Source: Roseiflexus sp.
Lineage (GTDB): Bacteria > Chloroflexota > Chloroflexia > Chloroflexales > Roseiflexaceae
Assembly (NCBI GenBank): GCA_017743475.1
Contig: JAGHYV010000022.1
Coordinates: forward strand, 1 to 58,368
Direction of reading: 5' to 3'
Length of the DNA stretch: 58,368 nt
A program made the translations under genes and the position numbers. Shown piece by piece: positions 1 through 9,377 of this stretch (position 1 is its first letter; each line of letters opens with the position of its first letter). A model generated the notes under the pieces. It did not search any database. It had not been told where the DNA came from and saw only the letters and a program-made list of their open reading frames with translations.

Positions 1-222
1 CTTGCCGCACCGCAGCGATCATCGACGGATGCGGCAGAGGCGCCGATCAGAGAAGCCGGGCAGCGCGATGGATTTTTTGAGCGTCTCATTGCTCGCGCGC
101 TCGAAGAAGAACGGCGCAAATCCGAGCCGCGCCAGTCCGAGCCGCGCCAGTCCGAGCCGCGCCAGTCCGAACCGCGCCAATCCGAGCCGCGGCAGTCGAG
201 AGGGCGTCATACGAAGGGATAA
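1..222 (+). CDS. C-terminal end of a protein with SEPRQ repeats (partial)
   Basis: Frame 1 is open from the window edge to a TAA at 220-222, giving 73 residues with no start codon needed inside the window. The segment begins with a charged, probably helical stretch (EAGQRDGFFERLIARALEEE) and then runs into five consecutive copies of the pentapeptide SEPRQ, coded by a 15-bp tandem DNA repeat at about 120-195. It ends in a basic RGRHTKG tail. The repeat looks like a disordered, charged linker or tail. The rest of the gene lies outside the window, so its function cannot be told. The competing ATG-started frame at 2-274 gives an Arg/Ser repeat and I consider it a shadow. Confidence 0.6.
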   Translation, partial: LAAPQRSSTDAAEAPIREAGQRDGFFERLIARALEEERRKSEPRQSEPRQSEPRQSEPRQSEPRQSRGRHTKG

Positions 223-501
223 ATCGAAGAGGACAAAAGGCAAGATTATGTTCAAGATTTCCTTTTACTCATAAAACGAGCGATACAAGTAATTGCATGC
301 CTGAAACGATGAAAGATATCATTGCCTTCACCAAAAGACCATGATCCGGTAAACAAACTTTCTTTAATGCCAAAAACCTGGCGGTAATCGACTCTACTCC
401 AGTGTTGAGAGTTTTCTAATCGCCTTTCTGCGACAAAACCCCACCATATCCAGTTTTTATTGGGTAGAACCCCTTCAACAAATTATGATACAGGCAATGC
501 C

Positions 502-2355
502 ATGGAATCCATGACTGGAGTCGTGTTTATCACTTTCACTACGCTGATTCTTCCCGGGCTGGCGCTGCTGTTGCAGATTGCACCAATCATGGGGATCTCG
601 GCGCTCGAACGATTGACGCTGGCTGTTGGGCTGAGTCTGAGCCTGATACCAGTCCTGTACCTGTGGGGCGCGTGGTTGGGGATCGTTATCGGCGCTTTTC
701 ACATTCGTGCACTTCTTTTCATCTGCCTGCTCACGGTAATCCTTTTGCACCATCGTGTGTCTGTGACCGTTCCATCCTGGAAACGCGACAGCGTGATCTG
801 GCATCTCGTCATCGCCGGTGGTACGGCGCTGACCTTCTGGCTCCGCTTTGAGCAGATCCGCGACCTTGCATTGCCCACCTGGGTCGACTCCGTCCACCAT
901 GCGCTGTTGATTCGCGTGAGCATAGAGCAAGGCGCAGCGCCTCTTTCTCTCCGTCCATACCTGCCAGTCGACGAGTTGACGTACCACTGGGGGTATCACG
1001 TCACCATGGCAACGCTGGCGCAGACGGCGGGCATGGATAGACCGGAGAAACTGCCAGCACTGATGCTCTGGAGCGGTCAAACGATGAGTGCGTTGATGGT
1101 TCCGGCATATGCTGCGCTGGCGTTACGCCTCTGGCAACGCCCGATTGCCGGCGCTGCGGCAGGTCTGGTGGTTGGTCTGGCGTCAGTGATGCCAGCATAC
1201 TACGTCAGTTGGGGACGATACACCCTGCTGACCGGCATGCTCATGCTGCCTGCCGCGCTCATTGCCCTGGATACGGTGCGACGCAACCCCGGACCGGCAT
1301 CAGCGGCGCTGCTGGCGGTCCTGCTCGCAGGACTCAGTCTGGTCCACTTTGTGGTTTTTGCGCTGACGCTGGCGGCATGCGCCGCATTTCTGCTCACCAC
1401 GACACACGGATCGTTCTGGCGACGCGCTGCCATCTGGATGGGAGTGGCGCTTGCCGGGTCGCTGACGATCGCCGCGCCCTGGATCGTCCTGCTGGCGAGT
1501 CGCGCATTGCCGGGGACCGGAAGTTCCGCTATGCACGTCGCTGGCAATGCCGGGTATAACGCATTACCGCTGGAGTTGCTCCGGGCAGGGACGAATCAAA
1601 TCCTGCTGGCACTCGGCGGTATTGGTGCGCTGCTGACGCTCTGGCAGCGACGGCATACTGCGGCGTGGCTGCTGATCTGGTGCGCAATAGCAATAGTGCT
1701 GGCAAACCCGGTTGTCATCGGACTGCCATACCTCTCCTTTATTACCAACGAAATGCTGACCATCACCATGTTCGCGCCGCTGGCGTTGCTGATCGCAGGC
1801 GGGGCGGCAGCCATCGATGCGCGCGCGCCGCGTGGCGGTTGGTGCAGGTTCGCCTGGCGTCTGGGCGCCGTTGTGCTTGCAGCAGGCGTCATGCTGTGGG
1901 GCGTGAATCAGTGGCGCACCATCGTCCGCCCGGACACTGTGCTTGCCGGGCGCGCCGATCTGGAAGCCATCACGTGGGCGGCGCGCGCTACCCCGCCCGA
2001 CGCACGTTTCGTTGTCGGCACACGTGGCTGGCTCTACGATGTTGATCGGGGCACCGATGGGGGATGGTGGCTCTTGCCGCTGGCAGGGCGGCAGGTCAGC
2101 ACGCCGCCGGTCATCTACAACTACGGTGCGCCAGCGGATGTCGCCGCCATCAAGCGCGACACATCGTGGTTGCGCGACCGCAGCGCATCCGCAAGCGCGG
2201 AAGAACTTGCCGCCTTCATGCGCGAACGGGGGTATACCTATGTATATGCTAGCGAACGCCCCGGCGCCATTTGTGCGGATGCACTGCGCACTGCACCAAT
2301 GTTCGAGCACGTGTACGAGCATGAAGGCATCGTCATTTTTCACCTGCGTGAATGA
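502..2355 (+). CDS. Multi-pass membrane protein, GT-C glycosyltransferase-like
   Basis: About 617 residues when started at ATG 502; the frame is open further back to TTG 460, but those extra residues are polar and precede the first membrane helix. Roughly a dozen hydrophobic helices fill the first 470 residues, followed by a soluble C-terminal domain of about 140 residues. The loop at about residues 123-133 (LPTWVDSVHH) carries an acidic residue and histidines after the third helix, like the first extracytoplasmic loop of lipid-linked-sugar glycosyltransferases (GT-C fold: PMT, ArnT). I infer transfer of a sugar from a polyprenyl carrier on the outer face of the membrane. No family-specific motif is decisive; it could be another large membrane protein of unknown function. 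It stands alone on this strand before the kelch protein gene. Confidence 0.55.
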   Translation: MESMTGVVFITFTTLILPGLALLLQIAPIMGISALERLTLAVGLSLSLIPVLYLWGAWLGIVIGAFHIRALLFICLLTVILLHHRVSVTVPSWKRDSVIWHLVIAGGTALTFWLRFEQIRDLALPTWVDSVHHALLIRVSIEQGAAPLSLRPYLPVDELTYHWGYHVTMATLAQTAGMDRPEKLPALMLWSGQTMSALMVPAYAALALRLWQRPIAGAAAGLVVGLASVMPAYYVSWGRYTLLTGMLMLPAALIALDTVRRNPGPASAALLAVLLAGLSLVHFVVFALTLAACAAFLLTTTHGSFWRRAAIWMGVALAGSLTIAAPWIVLLASRALPGTGSSAMHVAGNAGYNALPLELLRAGTNQILLALGGIGALLTLWQRRHTAAWLLIWCAIAIVLANPVVIGLPYLSFITNEMLTITMFAPLALLIAGGAAAIDARAPRGGWCRFAWRLGAVVLAAGVMLWGVNQWRTIVRPDTVLAGRADLEAITWAARATPPDARFVVGTRGWLYDVDRGTDGGWWLLPLAGRQVSTPPVIYNYGAPADVAAIKRDTSWLRDRSASASAEELAAFMRERGYTYVYASERPGAICADALRTAPMFEHVYEHEGIVIFHLRE

Positions 2356-2455
2356 ACCCGACAACATAGACACAGGCGTGCCTTTCATCTCCCGGCAACC
2401 GAAATATTGCATCTTGTTCAACGATTCGATCATCCTATGAACAGTAAGCATCGGC

Positions 2456-2461
2456 TATAAT
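2456..2461 (+). promoter_or_regulatory. Possible -10 element upstream of the LuxR/kelch gene
   Basis: A perfect TATAAT lies 45 nt before the ATG at 2507. No good -35 stands at the expected distance. A GGCAGGAG stretch follows, but too far from the start codon to be its ribosome site. Confidence 0.35.
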
Positions 2462-2506
2462 AATGGCAGGAGAAATCCATCGACGCAGTATTCAGAAGCA
2501 GACGAT

Positions 2507-3922
2507 ATGTCGAATGACACCCTGCCACAACTGAGCGAACGTGAGCGCGAGATTCTACGTCTGGTCGCTACCGGCGCCACCAATCAACAGATCGCCGCCC
2601 AACTCAACATCAGTGCCAACACGGTTAAGGTGCATCTACGCAACATCTTCGGCAAGATAGGCGTCGCATCGCGGACTGAGGCAACGATGTATGCGGTGAG
2701 GAATGGATTACTCGATATTGACATCGAAAAAGAACCTTCCCTTGTCGCATCATCACCTCCGGCATCGCAGTCCGATACATCCCAGGAAACAACTTCTGAA
2801 CAGGCGGTTGCAGCGAATGGTATTTCCACATCGTTTTCCAGTCCAGAACCAACGCGGGACATCCGCCATTCTCTACCGGGTGCGCTCCTCAGAGGAGGAG
2901 TGGTTGGGTTCATTATCATTGTTGCGATTCTTGCAACCTTCATCGCAATCGAACGCAACAATCGTCCTGAACCAACATCTATTGTCCAACCATCAGGCAT
3001 TGCACCCCCTCCGATCGAATCACGATGGCGATTACTCGCGCCTCTACCATCGCCACAGGCTGGATTTGCACTGGTTACCTACAGTTATGAGGGACGACAA
3101 TATCTGTACGCCATCGGTGGGGAGACTCCGGCAGGAGTGAGCAATGCAGTTTTGCGTTTCGATATACAAACAAACACCTGGGTGCGCCTGAGCAGCAAGC
3201 CGGTGGCTGTAACTGATGTCCATGCCGTTGTTGTTGGTGATCGGCTCTATGTGCCAGGCGGGAGAACAGCATCTGGCACAATCAGCAATCAACTGGATGT
3301 ATACGAACCCTGGCGCGACCGCTGGATCACACTGGCGCCGTTACCCGCACCACGCAGCGGCTATGCACTTGCCACAGTCGAAGGGAAGATCTACCTGTTT
3401 GGCGGATGGGATGGTCAGTCATACCGTGCAGACGTATGGCAGTACAATCCCGATAATGATACCTGGACAGAACGGACGCCTCTGACAAAACCTCGCGCAT
3501 TTGCAAGTGCAGCAACCGTTGAGGATCGCATTTACATCATCGGTGGCGAAGACGAGAGTGGACCGCTAACACTCAACGAAATCTACACGGCATCAGACGA
3601 TGTCCAGCAAAGTGATCCCTGGTCCACCCGATCACCATTGCCGGAGGCGCGCCGCCATCTGGCAGCAGTTGCCGCGAGCGGTTTCATCTTTGTCGTGGGA
3701 GGATCGGACATCGAAAGTTCCGCCCTGATATACAACGTCAATCTGGACGCATGGGAGCCCCTCCTCCTTCCTATTGCCCCCCGTTTGCGCGATGCACGCG
3801 TTCAGGCGCTCAACAACTATATCTACATCACAGGGGGAAGCGACCAGAACGGCGCTGTGGATCACGTATACGCATATCAGGCGTTCTACAGCGTATTCCT
3901 GCCGCTGGTACCGAACGACTAG
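2507..3922 (+). CDS. LuxR-type HTH, membrane helix and kelch-repeat fusion protein
   Basis: 471 residues in three parts. Residues 5-70 are a LuxR/GerE DNA-binding domain (LSEREREILRLVATGATNQQ, then IAAQLNISANTVKVHLRNIF). Residues about 129-148 form one membrane helix (GGVVGFIIIVAILATFIAI) after a Ser/Thr/Pro-rich linker. Residues about 170-460 hold kelch repeats with typical GG pairs (YAIGGE, YVPGGRT, YLFGGWDG, YIIGGEDE, FVVGGSD, YITGGSDQ), predicted to fold as a beta-propeller outside the cell. The C-terminus ends FLPLVPND, like many exported proteins of this group. The topology suggests a one-component membrane-bound regulator that senses a ligand with its propeller and binds DNA at the cytoplasmic face, analogous to ToxR/CadC, though those use a different HTH. 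There is no receiver domain. Confidence 0.8.
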   Translation: MSNDTLPQLSEREREILRLVATGATNQQIAAQLNISANTVKVHLRNIFGKIGVASRTEATMYAVRNGLLDIDIEKEPSLVASSPPASQSDTSQETTSEQAVAANGISTSFSSPEPTRDIRHSLPGALLRGGVVGFIIIVAILATFIAIERNNRPEPTSIVQPSGIAPPPIESRWRLLAPLPSPQAGFALVTYSYEGRQYLYAIGGETPAGVSNAVLRFDIQTNTWVRLSSKPVAVTDVHAVVVGDRLYVPGGRTASGTISNQLDVYEPWRDRWITLAPLPAPRSGYALATVEGKIYLFGGWDGQSYRADVWQYNPDNDTWTERTPLTKPRAFASAATVEDRIYIIGGEDESGPLTLNEIYTASDDVQQSDPWSTRSPLPEARRHLAAVAASGFIFVVGGSDIESSALIYNVNLDAWEPLLLPIAPRLRDARVQALNNYIYITGGSDQNGAVDHVYAYQAFYSVFLPLVPND

Positions 3923-4202
3923 AATCTTGCCTTCCTCCTGTGCAAATTCCGCAGATAGCGCTTGTTGGGCTCTCTGCATACCTTCGCCCTTTTCTTTGCA
4001 AGGGCAGCGCTGGGCTATGGTATCGCCTGAAGCACGTTCGTAGACTGATTGTCCAGGCAAGATTTCATAGAATGTACAGTAGGTGCAGGGTTGAACTTAA
4101 TAAGATAAACCTGAACACACGCGGAGTCTCGTACTGATAGGTGCGTTTGCCTCGACAGAAGCCGAACGAACTATGATAAAGTCGGCGGCGCACTATGCAC
4201 TC
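3923..4202. other. Intergenic, no gene seen
   Basis: Between the converging kelch gene and secreted-protein gene. Short open frames here have no ribosome site or recognisable product. The right end leads into the hairpin terminator of the minus-strand gene. Confidence 0.5.
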
Positions 4203-4247
4203 AAAACAAAAACCCACCAGTGCAAAGTTCACATTTTGCACTGGTGG
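4203..4247 (-). terminator. Rho-independent terminator of the secreted-protein gene
   Basis: A perfect 13-bp inverted repeat, CCACCAGTGCAAA (4214-4226) with TTTGCACTGGTGG (4235-4247), loop of 8 nt. Read on the minus strand it is followed by GTTTTTGTTTTGA. It lies 25 nt past the stop codon of the minus-strand gene. Confidence 0.9.
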
Positions 4248-4272
4248 ATCTACCTGACAATAATTGGTTCAG

Positions 4273-5772
4273 TTATTGGATCGGGATGCCATTGTAATCC
4301 TCACCAACCTCTCCGGCAGGAGTATTTGAAAATACACGCGCCAGAGCGACAAGCTGGCTTCCTGGAGGTCCTTCAATCACAGCGCTTCCGCCATACGTGT
4401 CATCGGCATAATACCCAAACTCATTACCTGCCGGTCCAATATTCGTCGGATTAGAGTTGACCTTAGCGTTCGCCGGGATAGCAGGCAAGGAGTGGGATCC
4501 AACCAGATTGCCGTTCTTGTCGTAGTACTTCACCGTCACTGCACCTGCCGCAAGATCAGTAGAACCGATATTCTGAATAGCGATTGATGTTCTCTGGCGA
4601 ACACCCGTACTGTATTGAGTTTGTGACCAGCGAACATACGGAAGCGCCAGCTTGCTTGCACCACTTGTCAGTCCTGGTGATGCTGAAGTGAATGCAGGAC
4701 CTGTCACCTTGCCGATCGCCACGATTTTCGCTCCTGTGCTGCTAATCACAGCAGAACCGCTGTGCCCCGACGGCACATTCGATGTGCAGCCAGCGATACT
4801 TGCCTTTGCACCCGGCGGGATAGAGACAGTAAACGTGTTTGTCTGGAGAGGAGCAGTCGGGTTGTTAGCATCCCGTGTCAGATATGTGACCGTCACTGAC
4901 GCATTCTGCGAGCCTGGTTGACCAGGAGGATCAACATTCTGAACAGCATACGCTGTCTGCTGACCGCCAAAGGCATTGCAGATGGCCGAAGGCATATAGA
5001 CCGTATTCGATCCGCCTCCGACTCCGCCTGCAATCCCTTCAAATCCATTGGCATTAAGACCCCTGATAGAAAGCTCAAGCGCAGCAGCGACAACCTTGCC
5101 CGGATTGGATGTACCGGTCTTCTTTGCACTAATCTGCGCCGATCCGTTGAATGATGATCCGAGTTGTTGTTCCAGCTGACCGGCATCAATATAGACTGCC
5201 GCGTTCGGTGGAACATTGGTAAAATTCTGGGTATGAACGACCTGACCCAGATTGCCGCTCTCAGCACTGACGAACTTCACTTCGATATCCGCACCTACCG
5301 TGTCAACGTTCTGGATAGAGAAGCGAGTATGCGTGTCAAAAGCGTTCCTCAAAACCGTAGGAATTAGAAAGTCGGCCGCTCCCTCATCTGATCTAAACCC
5401 GTTTGAGAGAGGACGGTTCTTTACAGGTGAATTTACAGGCACCTGAACAAGTGTCGATGCGACAGGCTGATCAGATTGAATGACCGCCGTTCCTTGAAAG
5501 CCCGATGAAATCCCACTCACGTTTCCAACTGCCAGTGAAGCGCCAGCGTTGGGCTGCAGAGTTGCCACGGAATATGGTATTGCTGTGCTTGAATTCTGGG
5601 CATAAAAGTTGAAGCTCAGGGTAGCAACGCCAGAGCCGATGTTCTGGTAAGTAATTGAGGTGACGAACTGTGTTGTATACGCGGTCTGCGCCAACACAGG
5701 AGTCTGGGTCGCGAATACCAACCCGACAAGTGCAATGATTCCGACAAACATACCGTAAAGTGGACGTCTCAT
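4273..5772 (-). CDS. Secreted repeat protein, probable surface/adhesion protein
   Basis: 499 residues with a clear signal peptide (about residues 1-28: basic start, hydrophobic core, VLA-Q cleavage). The mature part has four similar segments near residues 40, 150, 285 and 405, each with a motif like IQNvgs...VTVxYxD (SITYQNIGSG, FSIQNVDTVG, YAVQNVDPPG, IAIQNIGSTD). This pattern fits repeated beta-sandwich modules of extracellular proteins. There are no cysteine clusters, no catalytic motif and no anchor. It is a single gene, transcribed away from the lipoprotein gene, with its own terminator. A pair of direct repeats lies 84-117 nt upstream. The product is probably an abundant exported or sheath protein; its exact role is unknown. 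Confidence 0.75.
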   Translation of the reverse strand: MRRPLYGMFVGIIALVGLVFATQTPVLAQTAYTTQFVTSITYQNIGSGVATLSFNFYAQNSSTAIPYSVATLQPNAGASLAVGNVSGISSGFQGTAVIQSDQPVASTLVQVPVNSPVKNRPLSNGFRSDEGAADFLIPTVLRNAFDTHTRFSIQNVDTVGADIEVKFVSAESGNLGQVVHTQNFTNVPPNAAVYIDAGQLEQQLGSSFNGSAQISAKKTGTSNPGKVVAAALELSIRGLNANGFEGIAGGVGGGSNTVYMPSAICNAFGGQQTAYAVQNVDPPGQPGSQNASVTVTYLTRDANNPTAPLQTNTFTVSIPPGAKASIAGCTSNVPSGHSGSAVISSTGAKIVAIGKVTGPAFTSASPGLTSGASKLALPYVRWSQTQYSTGVRQRTSIAIQNIGSTDLAAGAVTVKYYDKNGNLVGSHSLPAIPANAKVNSNPTNIGPAGNEFGYYADDTYGGSAVIEGPPGSQLVALARVFSNTPAGEVGEDYNGIPIQ

Positions 5773-5855
5773 AACCGTTACCTCCTCAGAATTGATGTTC
5801 GACCAAACTCACGCAATGCAGTGTACCTGGAAAACGTAAGAAGGGCAATACTTCT

Positions 5856-5889
5856 TTCTGGTTAAACAGGGGCATGCTTCTGGTTAAAC
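5856..5889 (-). promoter_or_regulatory. Two direct repeats upstream of the secreted-protein gene
   Basis: TTCTGGTTAAAC occurs at 5856-5867 and again at 5878-5889, exactly 22 bp apart (two helical turns). That spacing suits tandem binding by a response regulator. The site is 84-117 nt upstream of the start codon at 5772. Assignment as an operator is inference. Confidence 0.4.
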
Positions 5890-6333
5890 GGAGCAGGGAC
5901 GCACACATTGTCAGTGTTCCCCGAGTATGGGTGTAAGCAGGTCTGCACTGCCAGACTCATCGAACCCTGCGCTGAACAGCGCATCTCGACCGCAAAAATC
6001 GGATACGCGGCGACGTCTCTCTTTCAGGCCAGTCCTTACCAGGCTGTCGTCAGGCTTGAGCAAGACGTGCGCCATCTGTATCTTGCGGGTCCGGTGCTAT
6101 GCCAGGTGCAACAATTTGCCGGGATTGGAAACGTTCTCCTCCGGTCAGTTGCACACTGCGTGGGCGGTTGATAGCCGCTCACTACCGTAGGACGAAATGT
6201 TACGAAATCCCGGTATTAAGATTGCAAGTTGTTTCAAACGCTAATATGTTGTATTATGGCAGGCGAGTCGACTGTCATAAAGTTTGTTCTCATGAGTTTT
6301 TGCAGGAGAGTCAACAACACCGAGGTTCGCTCA
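5890..6333. other. Divergent intergenic region, no gene seen
   Basis: Lies between the diverging secreted-protein and lipoprotein genes. Open frames of 60-90 codons exist on both strands, but none has a ribosome site or a familiar sequence. It may hold a decayed gene. Confidence 0.4.
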
Positions 6334-6774
6334 ATGAAGCAGGTACTGCTACTGATAGGGGCCTGGGCACTCCTTGTGATGGCATCGTGCGGCAATCTTC
6401 AACAACGTTCATCATCGCAGGAGGCAGGCATACCTACGCCAGACGCCGGGAATGTTACCATTACAGGTCAGGTCATCTCATCATCCACAGGCAAACCAAT
6501 TGGCAATACCATACTTCGCCTGGCAGAAGTCGTTCGTTTCGGTGGTGAGGCTGCGTTCATCCTGGACGAAACCCATGGATCGGCTACAAGGACAGACGAG
6601 AGCGGCAGATTCGCATTTGTTAATGTTCCAGCTCGTGAGTACGTACTCTTTCTGAGTGCTGGAGAAAATGCGAACTTTGCGGTAACAGAAGCGCCCGATA
6701 GAGCCAAAGTATGGGATGCCCGCAGCGGCGGCGTGCTTGACATAGGTATCGTGCGCGTTCAGTGGACACAATAG
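6334..6774 (+). CDS. Lipoprotein with a carboxypeptidase-regulatory-like (CnaB-type) domain
   Basis: 146 residues from ATG 6334; the frame is open upstream, but this start places a signal peptide at the N-terminus. Residues 1-20 form a lipoprotein signal with lipobox VMASC, so the cysteine would be lipidated. The remainder has the pattern of a CarboxypepD_reg/CnaB beta-sandwich: ITGQVISSSTGKPIGNTILR, then TRTDESGRFAFVNVPAREYV. Such domains serve as scaffolds or binding modules on the outside of the cell. The 3' end overlaps the convergent pyruvyltransferase gene by 16 bp. Confidence 0.75.
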   Translation: MKQVLLLIGAWALLVMASCGNLQQRSSSQEAGIPTPDAGNVTITGQVISSSTGKPIGNTILRLAEVVRFGGEAAFILDETHGSATRTDESGRFAFVNVPAREYVLFLSAGENANFAVTEAPDRAKVWDARSGGVLDIGIVRVQWTQ

Positions 6775-8084
6775 GCGCGTCTCTCAATAACGAGTTGTAG
6801 CAAAACGACGAGCGCTTTTTTAGATCGCACAGCAAACGCGACGTATTTCTGCGCCTGATCTTGGACGGTCAACAGGCGTAACCTGTGGAAGCCCCGTACA
6901 AGTTCGCCGGGAGTAACCGTTCCAATATCGAAACACCATTCAGCCAGGTTTGCCTCTCGCATGATTCCACGTGACTTATGCAAATAACCGATGGTTATAA
7001 CCGGTACGCCAGCATTCATTGCGAGGATAGCAGAGTGCATTCGAGTTGCAACAAAATAGTTCATCAGTCCGTAAAGCGATTGAAGTTGTTCCGGTTCCGG
7101 TAAGTCTTCAACAAGATATACATGCTGAGGATCACGAGCGGCAGCCTTTAGTCGGCGGTTAACAATGCGATCATTCCAAGCCGGTAATAATGTTGCACAC
7201 TGCGCGAACAAAACAACAGCACCTCCTTGACAGGTGATTTCGTCAATACAAGCGACGAGAGACTGTTCATACATCGCTTGTCGATAGAAGCCGCGTTGTT
7301 GAGCGCTCCAATCAATGGCAGTCATCCCAACGCAAAAAGAATAGCGTGCTCGATCAAAACCTGCACGTTTCAGCAGTATTTCGGCAAGTTCTCGATCACC
7401 TTCAGGTAATCCGAACGCCAAATCTGGCATGTACATTGCTCGCTGACTGCATCCAAGTTTTTGCAAAAGATAGAGAGATTCGCGCTCTCTCACGAACGTC
7501 AAGTTCGCTTTGCGAACAATCCAGGAAATAATATGCTTTTTCAGCCGTGTACGAAGTGGTCCGATAGACTGAGGTAGTAAGACTAGTGGTTTACCTATTG
7601 CAAGTGGAACCAGCATTTCTCCGAGTACAAACATATCCCAAGCAAAAAGCCGAATCAACTCACTAAAAACACTCTGTGGTGAATCATATTCATCATAAAG
7701 GTAACCACCTCCACAGCCAAGAACAAAATCGGCAGATGCGCAGGCATCTAAAAAAGCTTGTTTCTTATAATCAAAAAAACACCGTATCTTCCGTCCACTC
7801 ATGCGATAATAGATCACAAAGAACATCAAGCGAATGATATCTACTATTCTCTGTAGAGGAGAAGTAAATTTTTCTTGACCCGACGAATCTACTGATACCA
7901 CCCAAGATTCAAGAGAATTGATAATAGTACAATCAGGAAAAGAATTCTCTTCTTCTCGGCCACGAAGTGTCATTACTATACAACTTTCAGGAAAAGAACG
8001 CCTCAATAAACGCAGTGTCTCATTATAGATAGCCATATCACCACGGTTCAGGGATGTTTTTTGATTGACGAGAAGAATTTTCAT
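6759..8084 (-). CDS. Polysaccharide pyruvyl transferase family protein
   Basis: 441 residues. Features of the pyruvyl transferase family (PF04230, CsaB/WcaK type) are visible: NQKTSLNRGDMAIYNETLRL near the N-terminus, FVLGCGGGYLYDE in the middle, VLLPQSIGPL, and near the C-terminus TRMHSAILAMNAGVPVITIG, the usual signature of this GT-B-like fold. The enzyme would transfer pyruvate from phosphoenolpyruvate to sugar residues of a cell-surface glycan. It is the last gene of the minus-strand glycan operon and starts directly after the stop codon of the flippase gene, which suggests coupled translation. Base composition is clearly richer in A and T than in the surrounding core genes. Confidence 0.85.
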   Translation of the reverse strand: MKILLVNQKTSLNRGDMAIYNETLRLLRRSFPESCIVMTLRGREEENSFPDCTIINSLESWVVSVDSSGQEKFTSPLQRIVDIIRLMFFVIYYRMSGRKIRCFFDYKKQAFLDACASADFVLGCGGGYLYDEYDSPQSVFSELIRLFAWDMFVLGEMLVPLAIGKPLVLLPQSIGPLRTRLKKHIISWIVRKANLTFVRERESLYLLQKLGCSQRAMYMPDLAFGLPEGDRELAEILLKRAGFDRARYSFCVGMTAIDWSAQQRGFYRQAMYEQSLVACIDEITCQGGAVVLFAQCATLLPAWNDRIVNRRLKAAARDPQHVYLVEDLPEPEQLQSLYGLMNYFVATRMHSAILAMNAGVPVITIGYLHKSRGIMREANLAEWCFDIGTVTPGELVRGFHRLRLLTVQDQAQKYVAFAVRSKKALVVLLQLVIERRAYCVH

Positions 8085-9377
8085 TTACACATCCAGAAGC
8101 GACTTAAGAGCAAAGAAGCCGTAACCAAACAATAATATACATTCGATAGCGATAGTCAAAAATATAGCAGCATCTACTCCATAGGTTGGTATAAGCGCTG
8201 TGCCTGCTAAAACACTAAACACAACAACCACAAATTGAACTGCCACACGATACTTGATACGGTTAGTCACTATTAGTATAGCAGCAGAAATCATGTTAAT
8301 GCTCTTGAGTAAAACTACAATACTCATCGAATGAATAAGATGGAGAACCATAGCATGGAAACTTCCATAAATAATGTCGATAAACGTGGATCCAAACATC
8401 ATGGAAAGTAAAATGAAACATAATCCATAAGAAACTGCAAAAATAAGCAAAAAAATCGCAAAACGACGAAAATCTTCTTTACAAGTTATACGACCCAACA
8501 CTGGCAATCCAACGGCAAAGATGAGGCTAGGAACAATAAATGAATATACAATAATGTTTAATGCCGATCGGAAAATTCCCACCTCTTCATATCCGAAACT
8601 CGCGCTAAGTATAACAACAACAATCTGACCATAAATCAACGCAAGCGTGTCACTAGACACCATTAACCAGGATTCACGAATGACATGCACTATTTGTATG
8701 TTTCGCTCGAACTTTATCCTAAATAGCTTTCTTATGTACCAGAAAAGTGTGACAAAAGTAAAGAAACTCGTAAAAGTATGTATTCCAAAAATAAAAAATA
8801 CATTTAGTATTGATTGGGTATTACCGAACCAAAGAACGACCAACTGCACCGCAGCACTTGTTATTTGAAACAGAGCAACAGCACCATTCCGTTTGACTGC
8901 ACGAAGTACACTATAACCGGTTGTAGTGAATGATTCGAAGATGACACCAAACACACCGACCATGAATACTGATGCATTCGAAATGCGTGCTGACCATATG
9001 ACCATTACTACTACAAGCAATACGGTAGCGCCAATGCTCTTCAGTACCAGTACATCACGAACTGCTGCACCTGACCCGTCCGGATAACGACTGATATAAT
9101 GCAAAACCCACGTATCAAGACCTAATCCTAGAGCGATGGACACCAGGCTCAGGATTGCGGTAATAGTAGCATACTCACCGTAAAGAATGACATTAAGAGA
9201 TCGAACGATCAAAATTTGTGCGATTGCAGCCAAAACCATCGAAAAAAACGTCCCCGAAATAGCCGCAATAATACCATGCAGAAACGTTCTTAGGGACAAA
9301 TACAGAGCAGATCGCAGGTATAGCGTCTTCAGATGATACCAACGGGCTAACTTTGCGCGTAGTAAAAAAGTCCTCAA
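8085..9377 (-). CDS. Oligosaccharide flippase (Wzx-like, MOP superfamily)
   Basis: 430 residues with about 12 predicted membrane helices and few charged residues, as in Wzx/MurJ-type polysaccharide exporters. The N-terminal half matches the family pattern (FFSMVLAAIAQILIVRSLNV, then YGEYATITAILSLVSIALGL). It probably moves polyprenyl-linked glycan units across the cytoplasmic membrane. Its start overlaps the end of the GT2 gene by 4 nt (ATGA), and its stop abuts the pyruvyltransferase ATG. This is the most AT-rich gene in the window and carries many codons rare in its neighbours, a sign of transfer. Confidence 0.85.
   Translation of the reverse strand: MRTFLLRAKLARWYHLKTLYLRSALYLSLRTFLHGIIAAISGTFFSMVLAAIAQILIVRSLNVILYGEYATITAILSLVSIALGLGLDTWVLHYISRYPDGSGAAVRDVLVLKSIGATVLLVVVMVIWSARISNASVFMVGVFGVIFESFTTTGYSVLRAVKRNGAVALFQITSAAVQLVVLWFGNTQSILNVFFIFGIHTFTSFFTFVTLFWYIRKLFRIKFERNIQIVHVIRESWLMVSSDTLALIYGQIVVVILSASFGYEEVGIFRSALNIIVYSFIVPSLIFAVGLPVLGRITCKEDFRRFAIFLLIFAVSYGLCFILLSMMFGSTFIDIIYGSFHAMVLHLIHSMSIVVLLKSINMISAAILIVTNRIKYRVAVQFVVVVFSVLAGTALIPTYGVDAAIFLTIAIECILLFGYGFFALKSLLDV

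Noticed and set aside
2-274. 90-codon frame with Arg/Ser/Pro repeats at the left edge
   Set aside because: The frame starting at base 1 reads a more protein-like segment into SEPRQ repeats and ends at 222; this one is its shadow.
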